Positions 50,548 to 63,461 of a DNA stretch of 64,000 nt are shown one piece after another (position 1 is the first letter of the stretch; the number at the start of each line of letters is the position of its first letter). Under the pieces are notes generated by a model. The model searched no databases. It had not been told where the DNA came from and was given only the letters and a program-made list of their open reading frames with translations. Both the position numbers and the translations under genes were made by a program. This stretch comes from an uncultured Oscillibacter sp. GTDB lineage: Bacteria; Bacillota; Clostridia; Oscillospirales; Oscillospiraceae. Location of the stretch: positions 62,001-126,000 of the forward strand of contig CAJUMX010000006.1 of assembly GCA_910587705.1 (NCBI GenBank). The letters run 5' to 3'.

Positions 50548-52065
50548 ATGGTGGTCACGGTACGTTCCCTTGGCTTAAACGGCGTCTCCGGCTACGAGGT
50601 CAGCGCCGAGTGCTTTCTCTCCGGCGGCCTCCCCGCCTTCGACGTGGTGGGCCTACCGGACGCCGCCGTCCGGGAGGCCCGGGAGCGGGTCCGGGCGGCG
50701 GTGAAGAACTGCGGGGCCAAGTTCCCCATCAGCCGCATCACCGTGAACCTGGCCCCGGCGGGGCAGAAGAAGGCGGGGACCCTCTACGACCTGCCCATCT
50801 TCGTGGGCCTCCTGGCGGCAAATGGAGACCTCCCCGCGCCCCCGGCGGACGCGGCGTTTGTGGGAGAACTGTCCCTCTCCGGGACCCTGCGGAGCGTGGC
50901 GGGGGTTCTCCCCATGGCCCTGGCGGCGGAGCGGGCGGGAGTGCGGCAGCTCTTCGTCCCGGCGGGCAACGCCGCCGAGGCGACGCTTGCCGGAGGGGTG
51001 ACGGTGTACGGCGTGGAGGATGTGGAGGCACTGACGGCCCACCTCCGGGGAGAGAAGCCCCTCTCCCCCGCCCCGGCCTGGACGCCGGGAGAGGACGAGG
51101 CGGGCCTTTTGGACCTCCGGGACGTGATGGGCCAGGAGAACGTGAAGCGGGCCCTGGAAATCGCCGCCGCCGGGGGGCATAACCTTTTGATGATCGGCTC
51201 TCCCGGGGCGGGGAAATCCATGCTGGCAAAACGCCTGCCCTCCATTCTGCCGGACATGAGCCGGGAGGAGGCCCTGGCGGCCTCCGGTGTGTGGTCCGTG
51301 GCGGGTCTGACGGACCCGGCGCATCCCCTGCTGACCCGCCGCCCCTTCCGCAGTCCCCATCACACCGTCTCCGCCTCCGCCCTCACCGGCGGCGGGCCCG
51401 CCATGCGGCCCGGGGAAATCTCCCTGGCCCACAACGGGGTCCTCTTCCTGGACGAGCTGCCGGAGTTCCGCCGGGACGCTCTGGAGATTCTCCGCCAGCC
51501 CCTGGAGGACGGGGAGGTCACCATCTCCCGGGCTGGGGGCACCCTGCGCCTCCCCGCCCGGTTCCAGCTCATCTGCGCCATGAACCCCTGCCGCTGCGGC
51601 TGGCGGGGGCACCCGGACCGGCGGTGCACCTGCTCCCAGCGGGACCGGGAGCGGTATGTGGAGAAAATCTCCGGCCCCCTGCTGGACCGGATTGACCTCC
51701 ATGTAACGGTGCCCTCGGTGGAGTACGAGGCCATGCGCCGCCGGGAGACCCCGGAGTCCTCGGCGGAGGTGAAGGCCCGGGTGGACGCGGCCCGGGCCAT
51801 TCAGGCGAAGCGCCTAGCGGGGTCCGGCGCGGCCTGCAACGCCCAGATTGCCCCGGCCCAGCTGGGGGCCTTCTGCCGGCTGGACGAGGCCGGGGAAAGG
51901 CTGATGAAAAGCGCTTTCCAGCGCATGGGCCTGACGGCCCGGTCTCACGACCGGATTCTCCGGGTGGCCCGGACCATCGCGGATTTGGACGGGGAGGCGG
52001 ATATCGGAGCGACTCATCTCGCGGAGGCGATTCAGTATCGAAACACGGACATTTTAAAGGGCTGA
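50548..52065 (+). CDS. comM: YifB/ComM family Mg-chelatase-like AAA+ ATPase
   Basis: 505 residues. N-terminal ChlI-like fold (LPAFDVVGLPDAAVREARER; ITVNLAPAGQKKAGTLYDLP), Walker A IGSPGAGKSMLAKRLPSIL, FRSPHHTVSASALTGGG, LAHNGVLFLDELPEF, the zinc-like CAMNPCRCGWRG..CTCSQRD, and a C-terminal lid domain. ComM is a branch-migration helicase in transformation; in non-competent species it is thought to act in recombination. TAGGAGG precedes ATG. Confidence 0.94.
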   Translation: MVVTVRSLGLNGVSGYEVSAECFLSGGLPAFDVVGLPDAAVREARERVRAAVKNCGAKFPISRITVNLAPAGQKKAGTLYDLPIFVGLLAANGDLPAPPADAAFVGELSLSGTLRSVAGVLPMALAAERAGVRQLFVPAGNAAEATLAGGVTVYGVEDVEALTAHLRGEKPLSPAPAWTPGEDEAGLLDLRDVMGQENVKRALEIAAAGGHNLLMIGSPGAGKSMLAKRLPSILPDMSREEALAASGVWSVAGLTDPAHPLLTRRPFRSPHHTVSASALTGGGPAMRPGEISLAHNGVLFLDELPEFRRDALEILRQPLEDGEVTISRAGGTLRLPARFQLICAMNPCRCGWRGHPDRRCTCSQRDRERYVEKISGPLLDRIDLHVTVPSVEYEAMRRRETPESSAEVKARVDAARAIQAKRLAGSGAACNAQIAPAQLGAFCRLDEAGERLMKSAFQRMGLTARSHDRILRVARTIADLDGEADIGATHLAEAIQYRNTDILKG

Positions 52066-52067
52066 CA

Positions 52068-52101
52068 AAAAGCGGAGGTTCCAAATGGAACCTCCGCTTT
52101 T
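52068..52101. terminator. Bidirectional terminator comM / rpoC
   Basis: A 15-bp perfect stem AAAAGCGGAGGTTCC / GGAACCTCCGCTTTT with loop AAAT between convergent genes. Confidence 0.92.
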
Positions 52102-52118
52102 CACTATCCGCCGTTTTT

Positions 52119-55994
<3,876 letters not shown>

Positions 55995-56048
55995 CTTGCG
56001 CGTTCCTCCTTCATTGCTCCGGCCCTGCCGGAATATTCAACGAACGCA

Positions 56049-59000
56049 TCATTCGTCGTCCTCGCCGTCGTCGAAATCGGCGCCGATATCCGCCCCGGCG
56101 TCCTCGGGGGCGTCCTCGATGTCATAGCCGGACTCCTGGAACTCCGCTGCCATGTCCTCGGTGTAGGCGCTGCGGCTGCGCTCGTCGTCCGCATCCATCC
56201 GGGCCAGGTTGAAGGTGTCCATGGCGTCCTCGTCCTCTCGGAGCTCGATGGGATTCCCCTGGGCGTCCAGGACCTGGATGTCCAGGCACAGGGACTGAAG
56301 CTCCTTCACCAGGACCTTGAAGGACTCGGGCACGCCGGGCTGGGGCACGTTGTGGCCCTTGACAATGGCCTCGTAGGTGCGGACGCGGCCCGTCACGTCG
56401 TCGGACTTGACCGTCAGAATTTCCTGGAGGGTATAGGCCGCGCCGTAAGCCTCCAGGGCCCAAACCTCCATCTCGCCGAAGCGCTGGCCGCCAAACTGGG
56501 CCTTGCCGCCCAGAGGCTGCTGGGTGACCAGGGAGTAGGGGCCGGTGGAGCGGGCGTGAATCTTATCATCCACCAGGTGGTGGAGCTTGAGGAAGTAGAC
56601 ATAGCCCACCGTGACCTTGTTGTCAAAGGGCTCGCCGGTGCGCCCGTCGTAGAGAACGCTCTTGCCGTCGGGATCCAGCCCCGCCTCGGCCAGCATGGCC
56701 TGGATATCCTCTTCCCGAGCACCATCGAAGATGGGGGTTGCTACCTTATAGCCCAGGGCATGGGCGGCGTAGCCCAGGTGAACCTCCAGCACCTGGCCGA
56801 TGTTCATACGACTGGGCACGCCCAGGGGGTTCAGCACAATGTCTAGCGGCGTGCCGTCGGGCAGGAAGGGCATATCCTCCTGGGGAAGGACCCGGGAGAC
56901 CACGCCCTTGTTGCCGTGGCGGCCGGCCATCTTGTCGCCCACCTGGATTTTCCGGCGCTGGGCAATATAGACCCGGACCACCATGTTTACGCCGGGCCCC
57001 AGCTCGTCGCCACCCTCCCGGGTAAAGACCTTGGTGTCCAGCACAATGCCGCTCTCGCCGTGGGGAACCTTCAAGGAGGTGTCCCGGACTTCCCGGGCCT
57101 TCTCGCCGAAGATGGCCCGGAGGAGGCGCTCCTCGGCGGTGAGGTCCGTCTCGCCCTTGGGGGTGACCTTTCCCACCAGGATGTCCCCGGCCTTGACCTC
57201 CGCGCCCACGCGGATGATGCCGTTTTCGTCCAGGTCCTTCATGGCGTCCTCGCCCACGTTGGGGATGTCCCGGGTGATCTCCTCGGGGCCCAGCTTGGTG
57301 TCCCGGGCGTCGATCTCGAACTCCTCAATGTGGATGGAGGTATACAGGTCCTCCCGGACCAGGCGCTCGTTCAGAAGAACGGCGTCCTCGTAGTTATAGC
57401 CCTCCCAGGTCATGAAGCCCACCAGAATGTTCTGGCCCAGGGCGATCTCGCCCTGCTCGGTGGCGGGGCCGTCCGCCAGGACGGTGGGGTCTCTCATCTG
57501 GCCGTCGGGGCCGATGCCCCGGCCATGGACCCGCTCGCCCACCTCCACAATGGGGCGCTGGTTGATGCAGGTGGTGTGGTTGGAGCGGAGGAACTTAATG
57601 AGCTTATAGGTTTTCTTCTCTCCCCGGATGGGGGCGGGGTTGCTCTCGGTGCTGTCGTACTGCACGGTGACATGGCGGGCGTCCAGGTCCGTGACCACGC
57701 CGTCGCCCTCTGCCAGGACCACGATTTCGGAGTCGATGCAGATTTTGTGCTCCATGCCGGTGCCCACAATGGGGGCATGGGGCCGCAGCAGGGGCACCGC
57801 CTGACGCTGCATGTTTGCGCCCATCAGGGCCCGGTTGGCGTCGTCGTTGGGGAGGAAGGGAATCATGGCGGTGGCGATGGAGACCATCATCCGGGGGCTG
57901 ACGTCAATATAGTCCACCATCTCCCGGTCCACGTCCACGATCTCGTCCCGGTGCCGTCCGGTGATACGGGAATTCACCAGGCAGCCGTTTTCGTCCACAG
58001 GCTCGGCGGCCTGGCCGACGATGAAGTTATCTTCCTCATCGGCGGTCATATAGGTGATGGCGTCGGCGACTTTGCCGGTTTCCTTGTCCACGGCCCGGTA
58101 AGGGGCCTCAATGAAGCCGTATTCGTTGATGCGGGCATAGGTGGCCAGATAGGAGATCAGGCCGATGTTGGGACCTTCCGGGGTCTCGATGGGGCACATG
58201 CGGCCATAGTGGCTGTAATGCACGTCCCGGACCTCCATGTTGGCCCGCTCACGGCTCAGGCCGCCGGGGCCCAGGGCGGAGAGGCGGCGCTTATGGGTCA
58301 GCTCCGCCAGGGGGTTCGTCTGGTCCATAAACTGACTTAAGGGGCTGGAGCCGAAGAACTCCTTGATGGCCGCTGTGACGGGGCGGATGTTGATGAGGCT
58401 CTGGGGCGTGACGATATCCATGTCCTGGATGGTCATGCGCTCCCGGATGACCCGCTCCATGCGGCTAAAGCCAATGCGGAACTGGTTTTGCAGCAGCTCG
58501 CCCACGCAGCGGAGGCGGCGGTTGCCCAGGTGGTCGATGTCGTCCTTCACGGAGACGCCCCGGGCCAGCCCGTTCATATAGTTGATGGACGTGAGAATGT
58601 CGTCTACAATGATGTGCTTGGGGACCAGCTGGTCCTTGTGGAGGAGAATCTGGTCAATGAGCTCCTCGCCGCTGTACTGGCTCAGCAGCTCCTGGAGGAC
58701 GCTGAACCGGACCCGCTCCTTGATCTTGCAGGTCTCGAAGGGGTCGAAGCTCACAAAGCGGCTCATATCGCACATGCCGTTGGAGATCACCCGGAGCGGC
58801 GTGCCGTCCACGTCGATGGTCACATCGCTGACGCCTGCGGCGTCCAGGGTCCGGGCGTCCTCCTTGCTCAGCAGATACCCCTCGTCGAAGAGAATCTCGC
58901 CGGTGGCAGGGTCCGCCACGGGATAGACCAGCTTCCGCCCCGTGACCCGCTGCCACAAGGAGAGTTTCTTGTTGAACTTATACCGGCCCACTACGGAGAG

Positions 59001-59798
59001 ATCGTACCGCCGGGGGTCGAAGAAGAGCCCGTTTACCAGGGTCTCGGAGGCCTCCACCGTGGGAGGCTCACCGGGACGGAGGCGGCGGTAGATTTCCAGC
59101 ATCGCGTCCTCATAGCTCTTGCAGGGGTCCTTCTCCAGGGTGGCCACGATGCGGGGGTCGTCTCCGAAACGGTCCAGAATCTCCTGGTCCGTTTTCAGGC
59201 CGATGGCCCGGAGGAGACAGGTAACGGGGATCTTCCGGTTCTTGTCGATGCGGACCCAGAAAAGCTCGTTGGCGTCGGTCTCATACTCCAGCCACGCGCC
59301 CCGCTGGGGGATGACCTGGGAAGTGAGGATGGGCAGGTCTGTCTTGATGTCCACCTCATACCCATAGTACACGCCGGGAGAGCGGACGATCTGAGAGACC
59401 ACCACCCGCTCCGCGCCGTTGACGATGAAGGTGCCGGAGTGGGTCATCAGGGGGAAGTCCCCCATGAAAATCTCCTGCTCCTTGATCTCCTCCGTCTCCT
59501 TGTTCCGCAGGCGGACCTTGACCTTGAGGGGGGCGGCGTAGTTGGCGTCCCGGGCCTTGCACTCCTCCACGTCGTACTTGGGCTTTTCGTCCATTTTGTA
59601 GTCGATGAAGGTTAGCTCCAGGTTGCCCTGGTAGTCGGAAATCGCGCCTACGTCGGCGAAAACCTCCCGGAGGCCGGTGTCCAGGAACTCCTGATAGGAG
59701 GTTTTTTGAATCTCCAGGAGATTCGGCATGGAGACGACTTCCTCATACCGGGCAAAGTTCTTGCGAAGGGTTTTCCCGTAATACTTGTCTTTGGCCAT
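56049..59798 (-). CDS. rpoB: RNA polymerase beta subunit
   Basis: 1249 residues. FFGSSPLSQFMDQTNPLAEL and THKRRLSALGPGGLSRERAN are the rifampicin-pocket region, with no obvious resistance change visible by eye; GQNILVGFMTWEGYNYEDAV, KMAGRHGNKGVVSRVLPQED and the C-terminal clamp are present. ATG 59798 was chosen with AAAGGTGA upstream; an in-frame GTG sits 12 nt earlier inside that site. The C-terminal tail is strongly acidic. No ribosomal protein gene (rplL) precedes it; the operon starts at its own promoter. Confidence 0.99.
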   Translation of the reverse strand: MAKDKYYGKTLRKNFARYEEVVSMPNLLEIQKTSYQEFLDTGLREVFADVGAISDYQGNLELTFIDYKMDEKPKYDVEECKARDANYAAPLKVKVRLRNKETEEIKEQEIFMGDFPLMTHSGTFIVNGAERVVVSQIVRSPGVYYGYEVDIKTDLPILTSQVIPQRGAWLEYETDANELFWVRIDKNRKIPVTCLLRAIGLKTDQEILDRFGDDPRIVATLEKDPCKSYEDAMLEIYRRLRPGEPPTVEASETLVNGLFFDPRRYDLSVVGRYKFNKKLSLWQRVTGRKLVYPVADPATGEILFDEGYLLSKEDARTLDAAGVSDVTIDVDGTPLRVISNGMCDMSRFVSFDPFETCKIKERVRFSVLQELLSQYSGEELIDQILLHKDQLVPKHIIVDDILTSINYMNGLARGVSVKDDIDHLGNRRLRCVGELLQNQFRIGFSRMERVIRERMTIQDMDIVTPQSLINIRPVTAAIKEFFGSSPLSQFMDQTNPLAELTHKRRLSALGPGGLSRERANMEVRDVHYSHYGRMCPIETPEGPNIGLISYLATYARINEYGFIEAPYRAVDKETGKVADAITYMTADEEDNFIVGQAAEPVDENGCLVNSRITGRHRDEIVDVDREMVDYIDVSPRMMVSIATAMIPFLPNDDANRALMGANMQRQAVPLLRPHAPIVGTGMEHKICIDSEIVVLAEGDGVVTDLDARHVTVQYDSTESNPAPIRGEKKTYKLIKFLRSNHTTCINQRPIVEVGERVHGRGIGPDGQMRDPTVLADGPATEQGEIALGQNILVGFMTWEGYNYEDAVLLNERLVREDLYTSIHIEEFEIDARDTKLGPEEITRDIPNVGEDAMKDLDENGIIRVGAEVKAGDILVGKVTPKGETDLTAEERLLRAIFGEKAREVRDTSLKVPHGESGIVLDTKVFTREGGDELGPGVNMVVRVYIAQRRKIQVGDKMAGRHGNKGVVSRVLPQEDMPFLPDGTPLDIVLNPLGVPSRMNIGQVLEVHLGYAAHALGYKVATPIFDGAREEDIQAMLAEAGLDPDGKSVLYDGRTGEPFDNKVTVGYVYFLKLHHLVDDKIHARSTGPYSLVTQQPLGGKAQFGGQRFGEMEVWALEAYGAAYTLQEILTVKSDDVTGRVRTYEAIVKGHNVPQPGVPESFKVLVKELQSLCLDIQVLDAQGNPIELREDEDAMDTFNLARMDADDERSRSAYTEDMAAEFQESGYDIEDAPEDAGADIGADFDDGEDDE

Positions 59799-59881
59799 CT
59801 TCACATTCACCTTTCTGCCGCCGTCGGCGGCGGGGATCGAGACACGCCGGGCGCTGTTGTTAAAAACCCTTCGCCCTGCTC

Positions 59882-60012
59882 TTGCATTCTTCTGGGAAAT
59901 GTGCTATACTCCGATTAAGGTATGGAGCGGGAGGCTTTCCACCCGCTGTCAATAAGTGCTTTATTTTACCACGCCCGTTTCCTTCTGTCAAGGGGAAACG
60001 GGCGTTTTGTGT
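59882..60012 (+). ncRNA. Short transcript candidate divergent from rpoB
   Basis: A full promoter TTGCAT (59882-59887), 17 nt, TATACT (59905-59910) points right. About 90 nt later ACGCCCGTTTCC (59971-59982) pairs with GGAAACGGGCGT (59994-60005), followed by TTTTG, a good terminator. An internal hairpin AGCGGG..CCCGCT lies between. The RNA (about 59917-60008) would be complementary to the first 40 nt of the rpoB leader. No convincing ORF inside. Confidence 0.5.
59963..59991 (-). promoter_or_regulatory. rpoBC promoter
   Basis: On the minus strand perfect TTGACA (59991-59986), 17 nt, TAAAAT (59968-59963). Predicted start near 59956, leader about 160 nt. The -35 lies in the loop of the terminator hairpin of the opposite-strand transcript. 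Confidence 0.8.
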
Positions 60013-60034
60013 AAGGTTTTTGGATGCGATTTCC

Positions 60035-60071
60035 CTAAAAAGGCCTGTGGAAAGGATTCCACAGGCCCTTT
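60035..60071. other. Long hairpin upstream of rpoBC
   Basis: AAAAAGGCCTGTGGAA and TTCCACAGGCCCTTTT form a stem of about 14 bp with a short loop; it has T/A tracts on both sides and could end transcription either way. I see no gene in 60072-60267. Confidence 0.55.
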
Positions 60072-60267
60072 TCTGCTTGCACCGACTTTCAGCCTCGTCC
60101 ACACCTGCCACCTTGTGCTGTCTGCCAGCTTGTTTTGAGGTGGGGGTAGAAAGACGATCCTTTTTGGGTGGTTGGCGGCGGCAGCCAGGAAAATCGAGGA
60201 GGGGTTTTCACTGTGTCCGAACTGTGCTTTTATATTTTAGAGAAATGAACAACAAGAAACAACAATA

Positions 60268-60312
60268 AAAACCCTTGGTATGACAGGCTTTCACCTGATA
60301 CCAAGGGTTTTA
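60268..60312 (-). terminator. Terminator behind the truncated tRNA
   Basis: A 14-bp perfect stem AAAACCCTTGGTAT / ATACCAAGGGTTTT with an inner CAGG/CCTG pairing. On the minus strand it follows the tRNA 3' end at 60318-60340, like the tRNA-Lys terminators. Confidence 0.8.
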
Positions 60313-60317
60313 TTGTT

Positions 60318-60340
60318 TGGCGCGGAAGGAGGGATTTGAA
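60318..60340 (-). pseudogene. Truncated tRNA 3' end, probable att site
   Basis: On the minus strand TTCAAATCCCTCCTTCCGCG followed by CCA reads as the T loop, T-stem 3' arm, acceptor 3' arm, discriminator G and CCA of a tRNA; the rest is missing. Together with the terminator it looks exactly like the displaced att copy at 16627-16721. It marks the junction where G+C falls and mobile-type genes begin. The tRNA identity cannot be fixed from this piece. Confidence 0.6.
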
Positions 60341-60728
60341 GAGTATGGGTTGATTTTTTGAGAACTTATTTCTTTGGAAAAACTGCGTATTTTTTATTTC
60401 TGTTGGCTTTTATATCATCCAAAAATAACATATAGAATTTATGCGATTACCATGAATTAGGGTAAAAATTAGGGAAACCATAAGGCCACGCTGATTCAAA
60501 AAATAGGTGCGTCATGTGAACAGGGAGGGGAAAGAAATTTCCTCTCCCTTTTTTTATTTCTATCCCTATGTCTGCCTCATACAACAATAATCAAAAGCGA
60601 AAATCCCTTTGAAAATGTAAATTCACCTCTTTTGAATATGATGATTCAAGACCGCTGGAGACTTCATCCTCTGGCGGCCTTTTTACATATATGCCCCTAC
60701 CGAAATTAATAGAAAGGAGGTTTCCCAC
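60341..60728. other. AT-rich intergenic segment with two hairpins, no gene seen
   Basis: 388 bp of low G+C. A terminator AGGGAGGGGAAA / TTTCCTCTCCCT (60522-60549, one G-U pair) with TTTTTTT, and a second hairpin around 60649-60675 (CCGCTGGAG / CTCTGGCGG) with TTTTTA. They may bound a small RNA, but no promoter is clear. Confidence 0.5.
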
Positions 60729-60884
60729 ATGATTCTGCTCTATATCGTCATGATCTTTCTGGTTGTCTACTTCGACCAGCATGGTCCCTATCTCAATGTT
60801 TTTGACGTAGCTCTGATGTCCACCGCCGCTTTCTTTGTCCTGCTTGCCATTGTTATCCTGATTGCCGCATGGAAGTACAAATAA
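60729..60884 (+). CDS. 51-residue membrane protein
   Basis: Two hydrophobic segments (MILLYIVMIFLVVYFDQ and ALMSTAAFFVLLAIVILIAAW) joined by a short polar loop, ending WKYK. AGAAAGGAGG stands 9 nt before ATG, so translation is likely. Function unknown; small membrane proteins of this type are common cargo of integrative elements. Confidence 0.6.
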   Translation: MILLYIVMIFLVVYFDQHGPYLNVFDVALMSTAAFFVLLAIVILIAAWKYK

Positions 60885-61005
60885 AAAAAGCCCTCTATCT
60901 AGCCTCCTACAGCAATAGACAAAGGGCACCACTCACACTAAAGGAGCGGGTAAGATCATTGTATCTTATCTGCTCCTCAAAATCAATATGAAGGAGCAAA
61001 ATCAC

Positions 61006-61611
61006 ATGAAAGAATTGACCACATATAACCGTGTCGCCGGATATCTGAACAAGGTTTTCGATCAGCTGAACGTAGAATTTTTTGAAAGTGCACTTACAAG
61101 GCCCACCATTACAATTCAATCTACACCTAGAATGTACGGCCACTTTTCTTTGCGTGAAGATACATGGCTTTCCAAGCTGGGCGGGACGCATGAATTAAAT
61201 ATCGGAGCCGGAACCCTGGCAAGACCTATTGAAGATGTTGCTGCTACCCTGCTTCATGAAATGTGCCATTTGTATTGTTACGAAAATGGGATTAAAGACA
61301 CCAGCCGGAACTACACCTATCACAACAAAAGATTTAAAGCAACAGCGGAATCCCACGGACTGGCTGTAACTCACCATGATAAATATGGTTGGTCTATTAC
61401 CAGCCCTGGTGATGATCTGTTGGACTTCGTTCTGAGTGCTGGCTTGACCGATATTCTTATTTCCCGAAATGAATACGGCGGAATTTCTGCTACGCCTAAA
61501 AAATCCAGTAGCCGAAAATACATTTGCCCTTGCTGTAGGAACTCTGTCCGAGCAACGAAAGTCGTAAATATCGCTTGCCTGGACTGCCAAATCCCTATGG
61601 CGGAAGCCTAA
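61006..61611 (+). CDS. SprT-like zinc metalloprotein
   Basis: 201 residues. The SprT-like domain has ATLLHEMCHLYCYENG (HExxH) with a later His in YTYHNKRFKATAESHGL as third ligand, and a C-terminal zinc ribbon YICPCCRNSVRATKVVNIAC and LDCQIP. Such proteins are frequent in plasmids and ICEs; a DNA-protein crosslink protease role is proposed for relatives. ATG 61006 is preferred over 60988 because AAGGAG lies 9 nt upstream. A hairpin GGAGC..GCTCC at 60943-60977 precedes it. Confidence 0.85.
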   Translation: MKELTTYNRVAGYLNKVFDQLNVEFFESALTRPTITIQSTPRMYGHFSLREDTWLSKLGGTHELNIGAGTLARPIEDVAATLLHEMCHLYCYENGIKDTSRNYTYHNKRFKATAESHGLAVTHHDKYGWSITSPGDDLLDFVLSAGLTDILISRNEYGGISATPKKSSSRKYICPCCRNSVRATKVVNIACLDCQIPMAEA

Positions 61612-61770
61612 TTTTTAAAAGTGTACAATTATCGTTATCAATTTTTTTATTCCCAGATTTTATCCGAGGCGTGGGGGATATACAGATACCACCCCCTCCC
61701 CTGAAATAAAACCCTGGAGAAAAAATTATGAGAATTGCCAACAAAATTTTTTAAAGGAGGGTGTTGAACC

Positions 61771-61863
61771 ATGGACCCAAGCCTCATGTCTGACGGTGGA
61801 ATTTTACTTGGCATTTTGTTCCCGTTTTTTGCGTTTGCCTTGATGCTGTTTTTGCACAGATAA
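61771..61863 (+). CDS. 30-residue hydrophobic peptide
   Basis: MDPSLMSDGGILLGILFPFF followed by AFALMLFLHR: one membrane helix with a short N-terminal polar part. AAAGGAGGGTG lies 7 nt before ATG, a near-perfect ribosome-binding site. It resembles small holin-like/type I toxin peptides in size, but no antisense repeat is seen. Confidence 0.5.
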   Translation: MDPSLMSDGGILLGILFPFFAFALMLFLHR

Positions 61864-61901
61864 TGAAATGCGCTCCATAAAAGTACACCTTTAGGAACAT
61901 A

Positions 61902-61972
61902 GGAAAAGGCCCTGCAAATCATGTCCGTAAAGTACGAAAATCAGTAAACGGATATGTTCGCAGGACCTTTGA
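61902..61972 (+). terminator. Imperfect long hairpin before the recombinase
   Basis: AAAGG-c-CCTGC (about 61903-61914) pairs with GCAGG-a-CCTTT near 61960, with inner TCCGT/ACGGA pairing, then GATTTTT. It could be the terminator of the upstream genes or an attenuator for the recombinase. Confidence 0.5.
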
Positions 61973-61998
61973 TTTTTATGAACACAAGGAGGATTTAC

Positions 61999-62604
61999 AT
62001 GGACAGTAGGACCTATTACTACGCCAGAGTTTCCAGCAAGGAGCAGAACCTAGATCGACAGCTTGCCGTATTTGCTTCTCTAGGGGCCTCTGAGCGGGAT
62101 ATTATCACCGACAAGGAATCTGGCAAGGATTTAAATAGAAGCGGCTACACAGCCCTTAAAACGGCTATGCTGAGGTCTGGGGATACTTTGGTAGTAAAAT
62201 CTCTCGACCGACTGAGCAGGAATAAATCCGATATCAAAAATGAGTTACAATACTTCAAGGATAATGGAATCAGATTGAAAGTTATTGATCTTCCTACAAC
62301 TATGATGGAACTTCCAGAGGGACAAGCCTGGGTTTTCGATATGGTCAACAATATTCTGATAGAAGTGCTGGGAACGATAGCAGAGCAAGAGCGTGTTACC
62401 ATACGCCAGAGACAGCAGGAAGGAATCAGAACCGCTAAAGCCAAGGGAAAGCATCTTGGACGGCCTGGGCTTGTGATACCTGAAAATTGGAGAGAAATTT
62501 ATTCGGCCTGGAAGAATAAAGAGATTACAGCGAAGATTGCTATGGAGAGGACAGGGTTAAAGCGGACGAGCTTCTATAAGCTGGTGAAGGAGGTGGAGAG
62601 ATAA
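61999..62604 (+). CDS. Serine recombinase (resolvase/invertase family)
   Basis: 201 residues. YYYARVSSKEQNLDRQLAVF contains the catalytic Ser; further motifs are SLDRLSRNKSDI, GTIAEQERVTIRQRQQEGI and a C-terminal HTH (ITAKIAMERTGLKRTSFYKL). It is the size of resolvases and invertases, not large serine integrases. The likely job is resolution of multimers or inversion within the element. ATG 61999 was chosen for AAGGAGG 6 nt upstream. Confidence 0.92.
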   Translation: MDSRTYYYARVSSKEQNLDRQLAVFASLGASERDIITDKESGKDLNRSGYTALKTAMLRSGDTLVVKSLDRLSRNKSDIKNELQYFKDNGIRLKVIDLPTTMMELPEGQAWVFDMVNNILIEVLGTIAEQERVTIRQRQQEGIRTAKAKGKHLGRPGLVIPENWREIYSAWKNKEITAKIAMERTGLKRTSFYKLVKEVER

Positions 62605-62611
62605 AAGAAGT

Positions 62612-62678
62612 GCCCCATTAGAGCCGCCCAGAGATTGAAAAGTGTATTGCAAAATCTGGAACTGGTTCTAATGGGGCA
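62612..62678. terminator. Bidirectional terminator-like hairpin
   Basis: TGCCCCATTAGA and TCTAATGGGGCA form a perfect 12-bp stem enclosing about 43 nt. It lies between the recombinase and the convergent membrane protein gene. Confidence 0.6.
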
Positions 62679-62694
62679 GATATAAACCACAGTG

Positions 62695-63447
62695 TTAAGA
62701 ATTTACTAGTAAAAGCCACTCTACGGATTCTTTTTTATCCAACACTTTTCGCTGCGTTACTTCTCCGTTTGCAAAGTCTTGGAGCATCCTAAAAAATTCC
62801 ACTACTTCATAATATGGATCTGATTCCTCAACAAATAGTAGTGATACTTTCAACGCAGAGTTAATCCTAGTATATTGTTCACCAACATCTTTATATGTGC
62901 ATCCTTTGGATATTATTTCCTCAAAAAGTGTTTTAAGCATCATTTTCACTAATGGTTCTTGGATAATACTGTCAGCATTTTCTACAATTTTTTTTAATGC
63001 TGTATAATCGCCTATTGTCATGCACCGTTCTCTTTCTGACAGTATTTTTTCCAGTAGCTCTGGTATTTCAAACTCCATTGCATATTTTTCTTGTGCATTT
63101 TTTAATAGACTATAATTCTTAACATAGGCCTTTAGATCATTGTCCAAATCATAATAAAGTCGCCAAGCATATAAAATAACTTGTTCACTTTCTGCGCTTA
63201 AAGTTCCAATACTTTCAATAGCTGTCTCTACTTCGTGGATTTTTTGCTTATGTTCTTGCCTATATTTATATGTGCGGTAGGATTGAATACCTCCAACAGC
63301 TACCCCGGCAACCAGTAAAAACACAATCAGCACCGTAGCTGCTTTCTGTGCAATCTGTTTCTTTTGTTTCTTTTGCGTCGCTTTTCCTTGCTCAACAATC
63401 GCTCCAACATCAGTATTTAAAATATCTTGGATGGATTTATTTTCCAC
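62695..63447 (-). CDS. Single-pass membrane protein, unknown
   Basis: 250 residues. A basic Lys/Gln-rich cytoplasmic N-terminus (about 1-33), one membrane helix (AATVLIVFLLVAGVAVGGI) and a helical C-terminal domain of about 190 residues. Low G+C and different codon use from the core chromosome. No family recognised. It lies 14 nt behind the coiled-coil protein at 63462, suggesting a two-protein membrane assembly. Confidence 0.65.
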   Translation of the reverse strand: MENKSIQDILNTDVGAIVEQGKATQKKQKKQIAQKAATVLIVFLLVAGVAVGGIQSYRTYKYRQEHKQKIHEVETAIESIGTLSAESEQVILYAWRLYYDLDNDLKAYVKNYSLLKNAQEKYAMEFEIPELLEKILSERERCMTIGDYTALKKIVENADSIIQEPLVKMMLKTLFEEIISKGCTYKDVGEQYTRINSALKVSLLFVEESDPYYEVVEFFRMLQDFANGEVTQRKVLDKKESVEWLLLVNS

Positions 63448-63461
63448 AGCTCAATCCCTCC

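Noticed and set aside
59882..60268. 128-codon plus-strand frame upstream of rpoB
   Set aside because: Its start overlaps a promoter, it passes through a terminator hairpin, and the translation has no recognisable features.
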